The position numbers were made by a program, and so were the translations under genes. Source: a virus. Taken from it: a stretch of 23,884 bases of DNA. How positions within the stretch are numbered: the stretch's first letter is position 1; each line of letters opens with the position of its first letter. The DNA is taken from IMG/VR virus record IMGVR_UViG_3300032304_000327, positions 1 to 23,884 of that record, one strand, 5' to 3'. Shown here in pieces: positions 16,347 to 23,646 of this stretch. The notes beneath the pieces were generated by a model that saw only the letters and a list, made by a program, of their open reading frames with translations, ran no database searches and had not been told where the DNA came from.

Positions 16347-17552
16347 ATGAGCTTGCATTCATGGGAGAAACTCCCACTAGATATGCGCATAACTGCGGTC
16401 AACATCGACTGCGCTAGGCATCCGAAGTTCGCGGTGATGGCGGGCGTGATCATGCTTGGTCAGAACAAGATCAAGCAGATCAAGACTGCGGCAACCAACG
16501 GCAGGGACGTTCACTACGGTGAGGAGTTCTCTAAGGGACTGGACCGCAAGCAACTGCGGTACTTGGCGCTACATGAGAACGGTCACAAGGCGCTGATGCA
16601 CTGCGTCTTGCCCATGTACAAACAACTATCCAAGAAGTATCCGAGGCTGACCAATCAGGCGCAGGACTACGTGATCAATGGGTGGATCGAGGAACTGGAC
16701 CCCAACTTTGAGTTCGTGGAGCGCCCGTGTGATGGGCTGTGTATCGACAAGCGGTTCGACGGGATGTCCTTCATAGACATCATGAAGATACTGATCAAAG
16801 AGGCAGAGGAACGCGGCGACGACCCAACAGAAGACAAGGATGGCGAGCATGACTTCGACGAACACATCGACGGCGACCAAGAGTTTGCGCCAGAGGAGCA
16901 AGAGCAGATCCAGAAGGAGGTTGATAGCGCACTGCGTCAGGGCGAGTTCTTGGCGCGCAAGCTGGCCGGTAAGGGGTCGGGTGGCAGGGACATCTTTGGA
17001 CTGGCGCAAGACCGGAGCACCAACTGGATCGACCCTATGCGGGAGTTCATCGAGGAGATGACTCGCGGGGATGAGAATGGTCGGTTGATACCGCCCAACA
17101 AGCGCATGTTTGCAAGCGGCTACATCTTCCCATCACGCTACGACGAGACGGTCGGGGACTTGGTTATCGCATGCGATACCTCCGGGTCTATGGGTCCGTA
17201 CTACACGCTGATCTTCGGTGAGGTGGCGCGGATCTGTCAGGACACCAAGCCTAGTAGTGTGCGTGTCCTGTGGTGGGACTCAGCAGTGTGTCACGACCAA
17301 GTGTTCAAGCCAGATGACTACGGCAGTATCGCTACGCTACTCAAGCCCAAGGGGGGCGGCGGCACTGATCCGCAGTGCGTGGTGGACTACATGAAAGCTA
17401 AGGAGATCAAGCCCAAGGCGATGATCTGGATCACAGACGGTTACATCGGTGGTGAACCGCACAACGAAGTGCCAGCGTTGTGGGGTGTGGTGGGGAACGA
17501 TCACTTCGTTCCTCGGTTTGGCAAGTTAGTACGTATCCCAACGGAGCTTTGA
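16347..17552 (+). CDS. HExxH metallopeptidase-like protein with C-terminal VWA domain
   Basis: A 401-residue, two-domain protein. The N-terminal part has a zincin motif HENGH at residues 76-80 within a helix (RYLALHENGHKALMH) followed by a second helix with WIEEL, as in the putative metallopeptidase domain of the DUF2201 type. An acidic linker (about 157-195) leads to a VWA-like domain with a MIDAS site: DTSGS at 277-281, GGGGTD around 337-341 and TDG at 363-365. Such proteins pair with MoxR/CobS AAA+ ATPases, and the ATPase gene is directly upstream. A good ribosome site (AGGGGG, six bases from ATG 16347) sets the start; a TTG 27 bases earlier is less likely. Proteolysis is inferred, not shown. 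Confidence 0.9.
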   Translation: MSLHSWEKLPLDMRITAVNIDCARHPKFAVMAGVIMLGQNKIKQIKTAATNGRDVHYGEEFSKGLDRKQLRYLALHENGHKALMHCVLPMYKQLSKKYPRLTNQAQDYVINGWIEELDPNFEFVERPCDGLCIDKRFDGMSFIDIMKILIKEAEERGDDPTEDKDGEHDFDEHIDGDQEFAPEEQEQIQKEVDSALRQGEFLARKLAGKGSGGRDIFGLAQDRSTNWIDPMREFIEEMTRGDENGRLIPPNKRMFASGYIFPSRYDETVGDLVIACDTSGSMGPYYTLIFGEVARICQDTKPSSVRVLWWDSAVCHDQVFKPDDYGSIATLLKPKGGGGTDPQCVVDYMKAKEIKPKAMIWITDGYIGGEPHNEVPALWGVVGNDHFVPRFGKLVRIPTEL

Positions 17553-17554
17553 TT

Positions 17555-18451
17555 ATGGACATGAGTATCCCTCGCTACAACCTCGACACCTGTTCAGTAC
17601 TGGTGGAGTTCAACGCCAGTGTGTGGACAGCACGCAAGCTGGACAAGTCTACGACTGAGGAGGTTGTTACCAACAAGAACGCGGCGGCTAAGGATGCCGC
17701 ACGTGTGAACAAGAACCTGCTGGCCGGGCGCACGGAACTGGATAAGATCCAGCAGATCGTGAGTGCAGCGCGTACATATCTCAACTACAACACCATGCCT
17801 TGGTCCGACAACGGGCAGCGCATGCTTCCGCAGGCTATGTACTTAGAGGTGGACAAGAAGATGACCGAGTTCGGTGATCTGTTCTGGGCCGAGGTCCGTT
17901 CGTTCATTGATGTGTATCCGACCCTCATCGTGGCGCAAGCCATGGCTCTCGGTGATATGTTCAAGCGGCAAGACTACCCAACACAGGCCGACATCTCGCA
18001 ACGCTTTGCCTTCTCTGTGAATTGCCTGCCCGTACCCACGGCGGGTGACTTCCGTATTGACGTAGGCAACTCCGCGATGAACGAAGCCCGTGATATGTGG
18101 TTGAAACGGCTAGAGAAACTCACAGCGGAGCGGGTTGAGAAAGCCATGGCAGACGTTCGTGCTCGCCTTGGCGACCACCTCAAGCGTATGTCAGATAGGT
18201 TGACGACAGACATCGTGGATGGAGAACCGAAAGCTCGCAGGATCTACGATTCTGTGGTTGACGGCGCGTTAGAATTATGCGATGTTGTCAAAGCTTTGAA
18301 TGTAGTACAAGATCCGAGCCTAGAAGCTGCGCGGTATTCGCTGGAGTGCGCCCTGATTGGGGTCACGCCGGACGAGTTGCGCAAGAACGAGGCTGTTCGT
18401 GAAGACACCAAGAAGGCAGTCGATGCCATCTTGGAACAGTTTAATTTCTAA
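17555..18451 (+). CDS. Helical third member of the AAA+/VWA trio
   Basis: A 298-residue, mostly helical protein beginning MDMSIPRYNLDTCSVLVEF. An N-terminal strand-rich stretch is followed by long helices (about 30-75 and 175-245) likely to form coiled coils. It follows the metallopeptidase/VWA gene by two bases, with GGAG nine bases before ATG 17555. From memory, phages that carry CobS-like and CobT-like genes often have a third gene of about 300 residues (DUF3150 type); size and place fit, but I cannot confirm the family from sequence alone. It may be a substrate or adaptor of the ATPase complex. A longer frame from 17480 overlaps the VWA gene and lacks a ribosome site. Confidence 0.8.
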   Translation: MDMSIPRYNLDTCSVLVEFNASVWTARKLDKSTTEEVVTNKNAAAKDAARVNKNLLAGRTELDKIQQIVSAARTYLNYNTMPWSDNGQRMLPQAMYLEVDKKMTEFGDLFWAEVRSFIDVYPTLIVAQAMALGDMFKRQDYPTQADISQRFAFSVNCLPVPTAGDFRIDVGNSAMNEARDMWLKRLEKLTAERVEKAMADVRARLGDHLKRMSDRLTTDIVDGEPKARRIYDSVVDGALELCDVVKALNVVQDPSLEAARYSLECALIGVTPDELRKNEAVREDTKKAVDAILEQFNF

Positions 18452-18463
18452 GGAGTGTTCACC

Positions 18464-18994
18464 ATGCAAGATATAGCAACTGCACTGAAGACCGCAATCA
18501 ACCAGTGGGAGATCGTTAAAGAGATCAACCCACCAAGGATAGAAAAAGAAACCGTTGTACAGCATGTTCAGTTGAGCGGCGCAGTACCCACGGCAAAGCA
18601 ACCCATAGCGCACACCATCTTTAATTATGTTCGGGACAACCCGGGCATGACGGCTGCGCAGTACACGGACAAGCTGTCCGAGAAGGGACTGATCCGTGGG
18701 TCTGTCAGTTCTTATATCTACCAGATGATCAGCTACAACTTGCTCTACGCTGATGCAGACAAGAAGCTGCACACAAAGCACAAGGAATACAAGACAGTAA
18801 AGCAACTGCCCAAGAAGGCGAAGCCGCCCACCCAGCGCAAGGCGAAGCCAGCACCCAAGCCTGTGGCAACGCCCGCTCCCGTGCCAGCAACACGTGGCAC
18901 AGCACAGCAAGAGGTGGAGAACATCCTGTCCACGCTGAACATCCGCACAGCGCGGCTGCTACTTGAGAATCTTACCGACATCTTTGACAGGTGA
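18464..18994 (+). CDS. Winged-helix-like protein with Lys/Pro/Ala linker
   Basis: A 176-residue protein. Residues about 47-112 look like a winged helix: IAHTIFNYVRDNPGMTAAQ, then GLIRGSVSSYIYQMIS as a possible recognition helix, then a hydrophobic wing (LLYADADKKLH). A flexible Lys/Pro/Ala-rich linker (113-145) joins a C-terminal amphipathic helix (146-176), a common place for oligomerisation or partner binding. This suggests a DNA-binding regulator or replication accessory factor; no family is recognised. ATG 18464 follows AAGGAG at 18450-18455 by eight bases. The GTG at 18455 overlaps that site and is rejected. Confidence 0.8.
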   Translation: MQDIATALKTAINQWEIVKEINPPRIEKETVVQHVQLSGAVPTAKQPIAHTIFNYVRDNPGMTAAQYTDKLSEKGLIRGSVSSYIYQMISYNLLYADADKKLHTKHKEYKTVKQLPKKAKPPTQRKAKPAPKPVATPAPVPATRGTAQQEVENILSTLNIRTARLLLENLTDIFDR

Positions 18995-18997
18995 CAT

Positions 18998-19273
18998 ATG
19001 CTTGAAGAACATGTGCCAGTAATACGTGACTATCCTGCGTGCTTTGCTTCCGGTGCCGAGTACGGGCGCTGGTTACAGATGGCGCGGCATAGTCCTCCCA
19101 CCCCGGGACATAGCTACTGTGAAGACTGCACGACTGAGTATCAGACAAAGATGATCACGCAAAATCGGTGCGGGTTCCCAAGTACGTTGTTCATAAACAA
19201 TGTGGGTATACGTAGCGCAGAAGCTATCCACAAAATAACTGGTCGCCGCCCATATCATAGGAACACCAAATGA
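18998..19273 (+). CDS. Small cysteine-containing protein, possible zinc binding
   Basis: A 91-residue protein beginning MLEEHVPVIRDYPACF. It has Cys15, a CEDC pair at 41-44 and Cys58, which could make one zinc site, within HSPPTPGHSYCEDC. The C-terminal half is basic and ends in a helix. Start codon ATG 18998 is three bases after the previous stop, with AGG as a modest ribosome site. The function is unknown; it lies between the winged-helix protein and the DUF3310 protein and overlaps the latter by four bases (ATGA). Confidence 0.75.
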   Translation: MLEEHVPVIRDYPACFASGAEYGRWLQMARHSPPTPGHSYCEDCTTEYQTKMITQNRCGFPSTLFINNVGIRSAEAIHKITGRRPYHRNTK

Positions 19274-19542
19274 TTTATGCACACACAGGTGAGAGCCTCA
19301 AGACAGCTATTATGGGCGACGACCCAGTGACAAAGCCCAAGCACTACACGTTTGGTTACTTTGAAGTGATTGATGTGTTGCAGGATTGGTTCCCCCAGAA
19401 CCCATTGCTGTGGCAAGTGGGCAAGTATATTGCCCGAGCCGATCACAAAGGCAAACCGCTGGAGGATCTACGCAAGGCGCGGTTCTATCTTGAGCGCGAG
19501 ATAGATCGACGCGAAGAACTTTCCAAGAAATCCAAAACATAG
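19270..19542 (+). CDS. DUF3310 (SaV-like) protein
   Basis: A 90-residue protein carrying the DUF3310 signature: DPVTKPKHYTFGYFEVIDV near residues 18-36, then a helix with WQVGKYIARADHKG and LRKARFYLEREI. The family is short, widespread in tailed phages, and often found near replication and nucleotide-metabolism genes; its biochemical role is not established. The ATG overlaps the previous stop, with AGGAA upstream. An internal ATG at residue 15 precedes the domain directly and is a possible alternative start. The TAG stop forms the first three bases of a structured element described separately. Confidence 0.9.
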   Translation: MIYAHTGESLKTAIMGDDPVTKPKHYTFGYFEVIDVLQDWFPQNPLLWQVGKYIARADHKGKPLEDLRKARFYLEREIDRREELSKKSKT

Positions 19543-19621
19543 CCGACGCTGTGTCTCGGGCGGTGCTCACACGCGGCTTGTATATCTTGTGTGTCCCGTC
19601 AGGGGGCGGGGTTGTCGGCTA
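19540..19621 (+). ncRNA. Structured 82-nt intergenic element (right arm)
   Basis: TAGCCGAC (19540-19547) pairs perfectly with GTCGGCTA (19614-19621) to close a domain. Inside, CACAC (19568-19572) pairs with GTGTG (19589-19593), and CCCGTC (19595-19600) pairs with GGCGGG (19605-19610) over an AGGG loop. The closing helix starts on the stop codon of the DUF3310 gene. There is no T run after it, so it is not a plain intrinsic terminator. It may be a small phage RNA, a processing site, or a leader for the nuclease-polymerase operon. It does not fold as a tRNA. The rest of the gap (19622-19706) is purine/pyrimidine-biased with a GGAAT/ATTCC dyad and no clear promoter. Confidence 0.4.
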
Positions 19622-19706
19622 GGAAGATTGGACCCTGCCCTCACTCCCTCACCGCGAACCGAGGGGGCGCGGAATATACATTCCCCCCTCACTAATTGGA
19701 GCAATG

Positions 19707-20003
19707 ATGACAACGCCTGAAGCCAAGGTTAAGAAGAACATACGCGCAATACTTGATGCGGCTGGCGCGTACTACGCCATGCCCATAGGTAGCGGCTACG
19801 GAAACGCAGGAGTGCCTGACTTCCTTGTGTGTTGCAACGGAAGGTTCATTGGCATTGAAGCCAAGTCAGGAACAAACAAGGCAACTGCATTACAAGAGAA
19901 GAATATCCAAAAAATATTTGACGCAGGTGGTATTGCGCTGGTCATTAACGAACACACCATACCCGATCTTCAGGAGCTAATTAAATGGACGATGAAACTG
20001 TAA
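19707..20003 (+). CDS. VRR-NUC domain nuclease
   Basis: A 98-residue single-domain protein with the VRR-NUC layout: a helix with PEAKVKKNIRAIL (Glu5), GNAGVPDF giving Asp38 of the G-[IV]-PD motif, and IGIEAKSG giving Glu51 and Lys53 of E-x-K, followed by LQEKN (Gln63). These are the metal-binding PD-(D/E)XK residues, so it is probably active. Stand-alone VRR-NUC proteins are common in phage replication modules and are thought to act as structure-specific nucleases, including on Holliday junctions in some cases. Start 19707 gives five bases from GGAG; ATG 19704 is only two bases from it. It overlaps the next gene. Confidence 0.92.
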   Translation: MTTPEAKVKKNIRAILDAAGAYYAMPIGSGYGNAGVPDFLVCCNGRFIGIEAKSGTNKATALQEKNIQKIFDAGGIALVINEHTIPDLQELIKWTMKL

Positions 20004-20227
20004 CGTCAGCAGTACGTAACGCCACACACTTGGCAGCGCTTGTTAAGAGTTGCATTACTCCCGAAGAGAATGCGAAGGGGGTGTTTCTTTATAACAAGGA
20101 CGGGCAGCTAGCCATCCTCACGTTTAACGCAGGTCCAGTAGATGTATTCAACATGGCTGCACATACGGCACACATTGTAGATAAGTCAATCCGTGCAGAC
20201 ATGCCACCAAGGGAGATGTTCAATTGA
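19985..20227 (+). CDS. Small protein of unknown function
   Basis: An 80-residue protein beginning MDDETVTSAVRNATHLAAL. An N-terminal helix is followed by a strand pair (GVFLYNKDGQLAILTF) and a helix (VFNMAAHTAHIVDKSI). No family is recognised. AGGAG lies about eight bases before ATG 19985. Its first 19 bases overlap the end of the VRR-NUC gene in another frame, and its TGA stop overlaps the TTG start of the DNA polymerase, so it bridges the two in a coupled set. Confidence 0.75.
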   Translation: MDDETVTSAVRNATHLAALVKSCITPEENAKGVFLYNKDGQLAILTFNAGPVDVFNMAAHTAHIVDKSIRADMPPREMFN

Positions 20228-22179
20228 ACATAGTAACAATAGACTTTGAGACGAGATGGGACAGCAAAGAGTACACACTATCCAAACTCACGACAGAAGA
20301 GTATATTAGGGACCCCCGTTTCAAGGTGTTCGGCGCTTGCCTACATGAGTATGGATCAGATGAACCCGTTCGTTGGTACAACGGCGACGACTTGCGTGAA
20401 GCCCTTGCGCAGTACGACTGGACCAAGACAGCCATCCTTGCGCACAACGCGCAGTTCGATGTCGCCATCCTTGGGTGGAAATACAACTGTCACCCAGCTT
20501 TTATCCTTGACACGCTCAGCATGGCAAGAGCCTTACGTGGAGTCGAGCAAGGTAACTCACTCGCAAAGCTAGCGGCTGACTTCCGTCTGCCCCCCAAGGG
20601 CAGGGCGGTGCACGACACGAACGGACTGCAAGAGATCACGCCTGAGATCGAGGCCGAGCTAGCGGCGTACTGCGCGCACGATGTGGAGTTGTGCGAAGCT
20701 ATCTTTGAACGCCTGTCAGTTAACTACCCTGCTAAAGAGTTGCGTCTGATCGACATGACTCTGCGCATGTACACCCGCCCCATGTTGTTGCTTGATGGCG
20801 GCATGTTGATCAACGCAATCAGTCAAGAGTCCAGCTATCGGACTGAACTATTGGAGAGACTCAATGTTAAAGAGGAAGACCTCGCGTCGAACCAGAAGTT
20901 TGCGAGTTTACTTGAGAGTGTCGGGGTCGATCCTCCCTACAAGCTTAGTAAGACAACTGGCAAGCAGACGCTTGCGCTCGCTAAGACGGACGCCATCTTT
21001 CAATCAATACTTAACGGAGAGAATGAACCGGCTGCTCTACTCTGTGAGGCTCGTCTTAAAGTAAAGTCAACGAGCGAACGCACCCGAGCGCAACGGTTCT
21101 CGGACATCAGTAGACGTGGCGCTCTGCCTGTGCCGCTCAGCTATTACGGTGCGGCAACGGGACGGTGGACTGCAAGCAAGGGGTCCGCTATCAACATGCA
21201 GAACCTCAAGCGCGGGTCGTTCCTGCGCCGTGCAATCATGGCACCGGAGGGGTATCAGTTAGTAGTCGGTGACCTATCTCAGATCGAGCCGCGTGTGTTG
21301 GCGTGGCTGGCTGACTACCAAGATATGCTGGACATCTTCCGCTCTGGCGCTGATCCATACGCACAGTTCGGATCAAAGATGTTTCGTATCCCGGGCATGA
21401 CCAAGGAGTCGCACCCTGACCTGCGCCAGTCTGCCAAGTCTGCGCTACTGGGGTGTGGGTACGGGCTAGGCTGGCAGTCGTTTGCTTCTCAGCTAATGGT
21501 TGGGTTCCTCGGCGCGCCGCCTGTACGGTACGACAAGAAGTTTGCCAAGTCCTTGGGTGTGGACGCTACGTACATTCATAGGTTCCTGCTATGGAGAGAC
21601 AACACAGAGAAGCTAGCCAAGATCCCACGAATCTGTAGCGACGACGAGATACTAACGCATGCCGTAGCAAGCAAGATGATCATCGACACTTACCGCTCCA
21701 CTGCATGGCCGGTCAAAGCGTTCTGGGATATGTGTACAGAACTACTGGGGGATTCGTTGTACGGCGGTTCGCCGTACACACACAAGTGTCTGACGTTTGA
21801 GAAGGAAGCAATCTTACTTCCCAACCGGATGTATATACGCTACAATGACTTCAAACAAGTAGCGGATGATGAGGAAGGTCGCTTGCAATGGGTCTATGGC
21901 CCGGACGAGACCAAGCTCTACGCAGGGAAGATTACGAACAACGTCACGCAAGCATTGGCTCGCATCGTGATGACTGACGGCATGCTGCGCGTAGCTAAAC
22001 GCTACCCAGTTGTCGGCACCGTGCACGATGAGTTGATCTGCGTGGTGCCTGACTCTGAGGTTGATGAAGCCAAGGCGTGGGTCTTGGAACAGATGACTAT
22101 AGAGCCGAGCTATATGCCGGGGATACCTCTGGCCGCTGACGTTGGCGCGCACCGTCGATATGGGGATGCAAAGAAGTGA
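20224..22179 (+). CDS. Family A DNA polymerase with 3'-5' exonuclease
   Basis: A 651-residue replicative polymerase of the PolI type. The DEDDy exonuclease shows IDFET (Asp7, Glu9), AHNAQFD (Asp79) and YCAHD (Tyr149, Asp153). The polymerase has TGRW at 312-315, motif A DLSQIEPR from Asp350, motif B RQSAK...GYG (Arg401, Lys405, Tyr413) and motif C HDE at 601-603. All catalytic residues are present. The 5'-3' exonuclease domain of bacterial PolI is absent, as is usual for phage enzymes. The start is TTG 20224: GGGAG at 20211-20215 sits eight bases upstream, the first residues already form exonuclease motif I, and the codon overlaps the previous stop (TTGA). Use of TTG may limit its level. Confidence 0.97.
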   Translation: MNIVTIDFETRWDSKEYTLSKLTTEEYIRDPRFKVFGACLHEYGSDEPVRWYNGDDLREALAQYDWTKTAILAHNAQFDVAILGWKYNCHPAFILDTLSMARALRGVEQGNSLAKLAADFRLPPKGRAVHDTNGLQEITPEIEAELAAYCAHDVELCEAIFERLSVNYPAKELRLIDMTLRMYTRPMLLLDGGMLINAISQESSYRTELLERLNVKEEDLASNQKFASLLESVGVDPPYKLSKTTGKQTLALAKTDAIFQSILNGENEPAALLCEARLKVKSTSERTRAQRFSDISRRGALPVPLSYYGAATGRWTASKGSAINMQNLKRGSFLRRAIMAPEGYQLVVGDLSQIEPRVLAWLADYQDMLDIFRSGADPYAQFGSKMFRIPGMTKESHPDLRQSAKSALLGCGYGLGWQSFASQLMVGFLGAPPVRYDKKFAKSLGVDATYIHRFLLWRDNTEKLAKIPRICSDDEILTHAVASKMIIDTYRSTAWPVKAFWDMCTELLGDSLYGGSPYTHKCLTFEKEAILLPNRMYIRYNDFKQVADDEEGRLQWVYGPDETKLYAGKITNNVTQALARIVMTDGMLRVAKRYPVVGTVHDELICVVPDSEVDEAKAWVLEQMTIEPSYMPGIPLAADVGAHRRYGDAKK

Positions 22180-22472
22180 TACCGCCAAACGTCCTGATAG
22201 GAAACAAACTGTACACAGTGCACGTGCTCGACCATCTAAAGCATGATCACCTTGGGTATATCGACTATGACAAACAAACAATCGAGGTGTCACGCTACAG
22301 GTTTGACAACACAGAAGTAAGTCCCAAAGAACTAGAGCATGCGTTCTGGCATGAGGTAACCCACGGGATACTCAAAGATATGCACCACAAACTAGAGAGC
22401 AACGAGAAGTTCGTTGATGCCTTCGGCTTACGTCTGGCGCAGATCCAGCGCTGGTTGCGGGGTGAGAGATGA
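22176..22472 (+). CDS. Small HExxH zincin-like protein
   Basis: A 98-residue protein with HEVTH at residues 59-63 in AFWHEVTHGILKDM, preceded by strands (KLYTVHVLDH, TIEVSRYRF). This is the minimal zincin-like fold seen in several small phage proteins; the third zinc ligand is not obvious. GTG start at 22176 overlaps the polymerase stop (GTGA), with GGGGA about nine bases upstream. Its neighbours are replication enzymes, so it may process or bind a replication protein, but peptidase activity is only inferred from the motif. Confidence 0.85.
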   Translation: MIPPNVLIGNKLYTVHVLDHLKHDHLGYIDYDKQTIEVSRYRFDNTEVSPKELEHAFWHEVTHGILKDMHHKLESNEKFVDAFGLRLAQIQRWLRGER

Positions 22473-23134
22473 AGCCGGTAACGTGGAGCCACTCAAGTCT
22501 CAAGGACTACGAGGGTTGTGCTCGCCGGTATCACGAAATCAAGGTGCTCAAGAACTACCCGTTCCAAGAGACAGAAGCTACACGGTACGGCACCGAGTTG
22601 CACAAGGCTGCTGAGCTATACGTATCCAAGGGAACGGAACTACCTCCCCAGTTCAACTTTGTTCAACCAACACTCGACGCACTGCTGACCAAGACTGGAC
22701 GCAAGCTGCCCGAGTATGAGATGGCGCTGACTGTTGAGTTAAACCCGTGCCGCTGGTCTGCTGACAACATGTGGGTGCGTGGCATTGCTGACCTGCTAAT
22801 CATTGACGATGACAACTTGACGGCGTGGGTTGTTGACTACAAGACAGGTAACAACAAGTACCCTGACTTAGATCAGCTAAAGCTGATGTCGTTGCTTGTG
22901 TTCGCGCACTTCCCACACATACGCAAGGTCAACTCGGCTCTGTTGTTTGTTGTCAAGAACGACATGAAGACTTTAGTCATGCGCCGGGACGACATCGAGC
23001 CAGAGTGGTGGGAGTACAGGCTGCGCGTCGCCAAGCTTGAGGCGTCATTTGCCAATGATGTTTGGAATCCAACGCGCACTCCGCTCTGCGGTTGGTGCGC
23101 GGTTAAGTCGTGCGAGTTCAACCCTAAACACTAA
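22469..23134 (+). CDS. Cas4/RecB-like PD-(D/E)XK nuclease with four cysteines
   Basis: A 221-residue nuclease of the PDDEXK_1/Cas4 group: SLKDYEGCARRY at the N-terminus, GTELHKA (His45), GIADLL (Asp108), VVDYKTG (Asp123, Lys125) and QLKLM (Gln136). Cys17 near the N-terminus and Cys207, Cys210, Cys215 at the C-terminus repeat the one-plus-three cysteine plan that holds a 4Fe-4S cluster in Cas4 and AddB-type nucleases. The fold would give single-stranded DNA exonuclease or end-processing activity in phage recombination or replication. No cas genes or arrays are near. The ATG overlaps the previous stop (ATGA), with GGGGTGAG just upstream. Confidence 0.92.
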   Translation: MKPVTWSHSSLKDYEGCARRYHEIKVLKNYPFQETEATRYGTELHKAAELYVSKGTELPPQFNFVQPTLDALLTKTGRKLPEYEMALTVELNPCRWSADNMWVRGIADLLIIDDDNLTAWVVDYKTGNNKYPDLDQLKLMSLLVFAHFPHIRKVNSALLFVVKNDMKTLVMRRDDIEPEWWEYRLRVAKLEASFANDVWNPTRTPLCGWCAVKSCEFNPKH

Positions 23135-23143
23135 GGAGTATGT

Positions 23144-23404
23144 ATGAAGAACAAAATGTCTGAAGCTTGGCGTGAGTGGTGGTCAATTACTCACGGCAAA
23201 AACTCCCCGGCGGGTAGTTACAACCCTACAGAGGCGCATATGTACGAGGCATGGGTTGCAGCGTGGGATGCGGCAGACAAACAATCTCAAGCTGAGATTA
23301 TCCACCTTAAAGAACAACTGATGCGCGCTAACACAAACGATGGCGCATACAAAGCCGCGTTTCTGGCGGGTCAGATGACCGCACGTGGAGGAAGTTGGAA
23401 ATGA
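23144..23404 (+). CDS. Small Trp-rich protein of unknown function
   Basis: An 86-residue protein beginning MKNKMSEAWREWWSIT. The tryptophan-rich N-terminal part contains PTEAHMYEAWVAAWDAAD, a pattern often seen in small phage proteins; the C-terminal part is a helix (EIIHLKEQLMRAN) and a short GQMTARGGSW tail. No enzymatic motif is seen. A strong AAGGAG lies about six bases before ATG 23144, the best ribosome site in this stretch. Confidence 0.75.
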   Translation: MKNKMSEAWREWWSITHGKNSPAGSYNPTEAHMYEAWVAAWDAADKQSQAEIIHLKEQLMRANTNDGAYKAAFLAGQMTARGGSWK

Positions 23405-23646
23405 AGCCGGAAACACGGGAAAAGGTGGCTAAGTGGATGGTCGAACGCGGGTACGCCACGGGGCATGGCGACACCATTGAAGACCTGCTGACAGAAATAG
23501 ATTGGCAAGCTGCGGAGCGGGAACGGGAGGCGTGTCGCTTGATAGTGCTAGACAACAGCGATTCCGAAGGGATTTGCTGTACCGATGATGTGCTTGAAGC
23601 CTTCCGACAAAGGGGAGAGGCCAAACTTAAGGGAAAGAACACGTGA
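23401..23646 (+). CDS. Small protein of unknown function
   Basis: An 81-residue protein beginning MKPETREKVAKWMVERGYATG. It is charged and helical, with GDTIEDLLTEIDWQAAEREREA in the middle and a Lys-rich end. No family is recognised. ATG 23401 has GGAGG nine bases upstream (23387-23391) and overlaps the previous stop (ATGA); a TTG six bases earlier is too close to the ribosome site. It is coupled to the partial gene that follows (GTGA). Confidence 0.7.
   Translation: MKPETREKVAKWMVERGYATGHGDTIEDLLTEIDWQAAEREREACRLIVLDNSDSEGICCTDDVLEAFRQRGEAKLKGKNT

Noticed and set aside
16626-17009. 127-codon Leu/Val-rich antisense frame that looks membrane-like (and mirror)
   Set aside because: The hydrophobicity comes from reading the complement of the acidic linker of the VWA protein.
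18320-18910. 196-codon antisense frame (and mirror 4975-5565)
   Set aside because: It lies opposite the winged-helix gene and the end of the helical protein; its Cys/Leu-rich, low-complexity composition is that of an antisense shadow.
21814-22293. 159-codon antisense frame (and mirror 1592-2071)
   Set aside because: Opposite the polymerase C-terminus with its intact motif C; no ribosome site.
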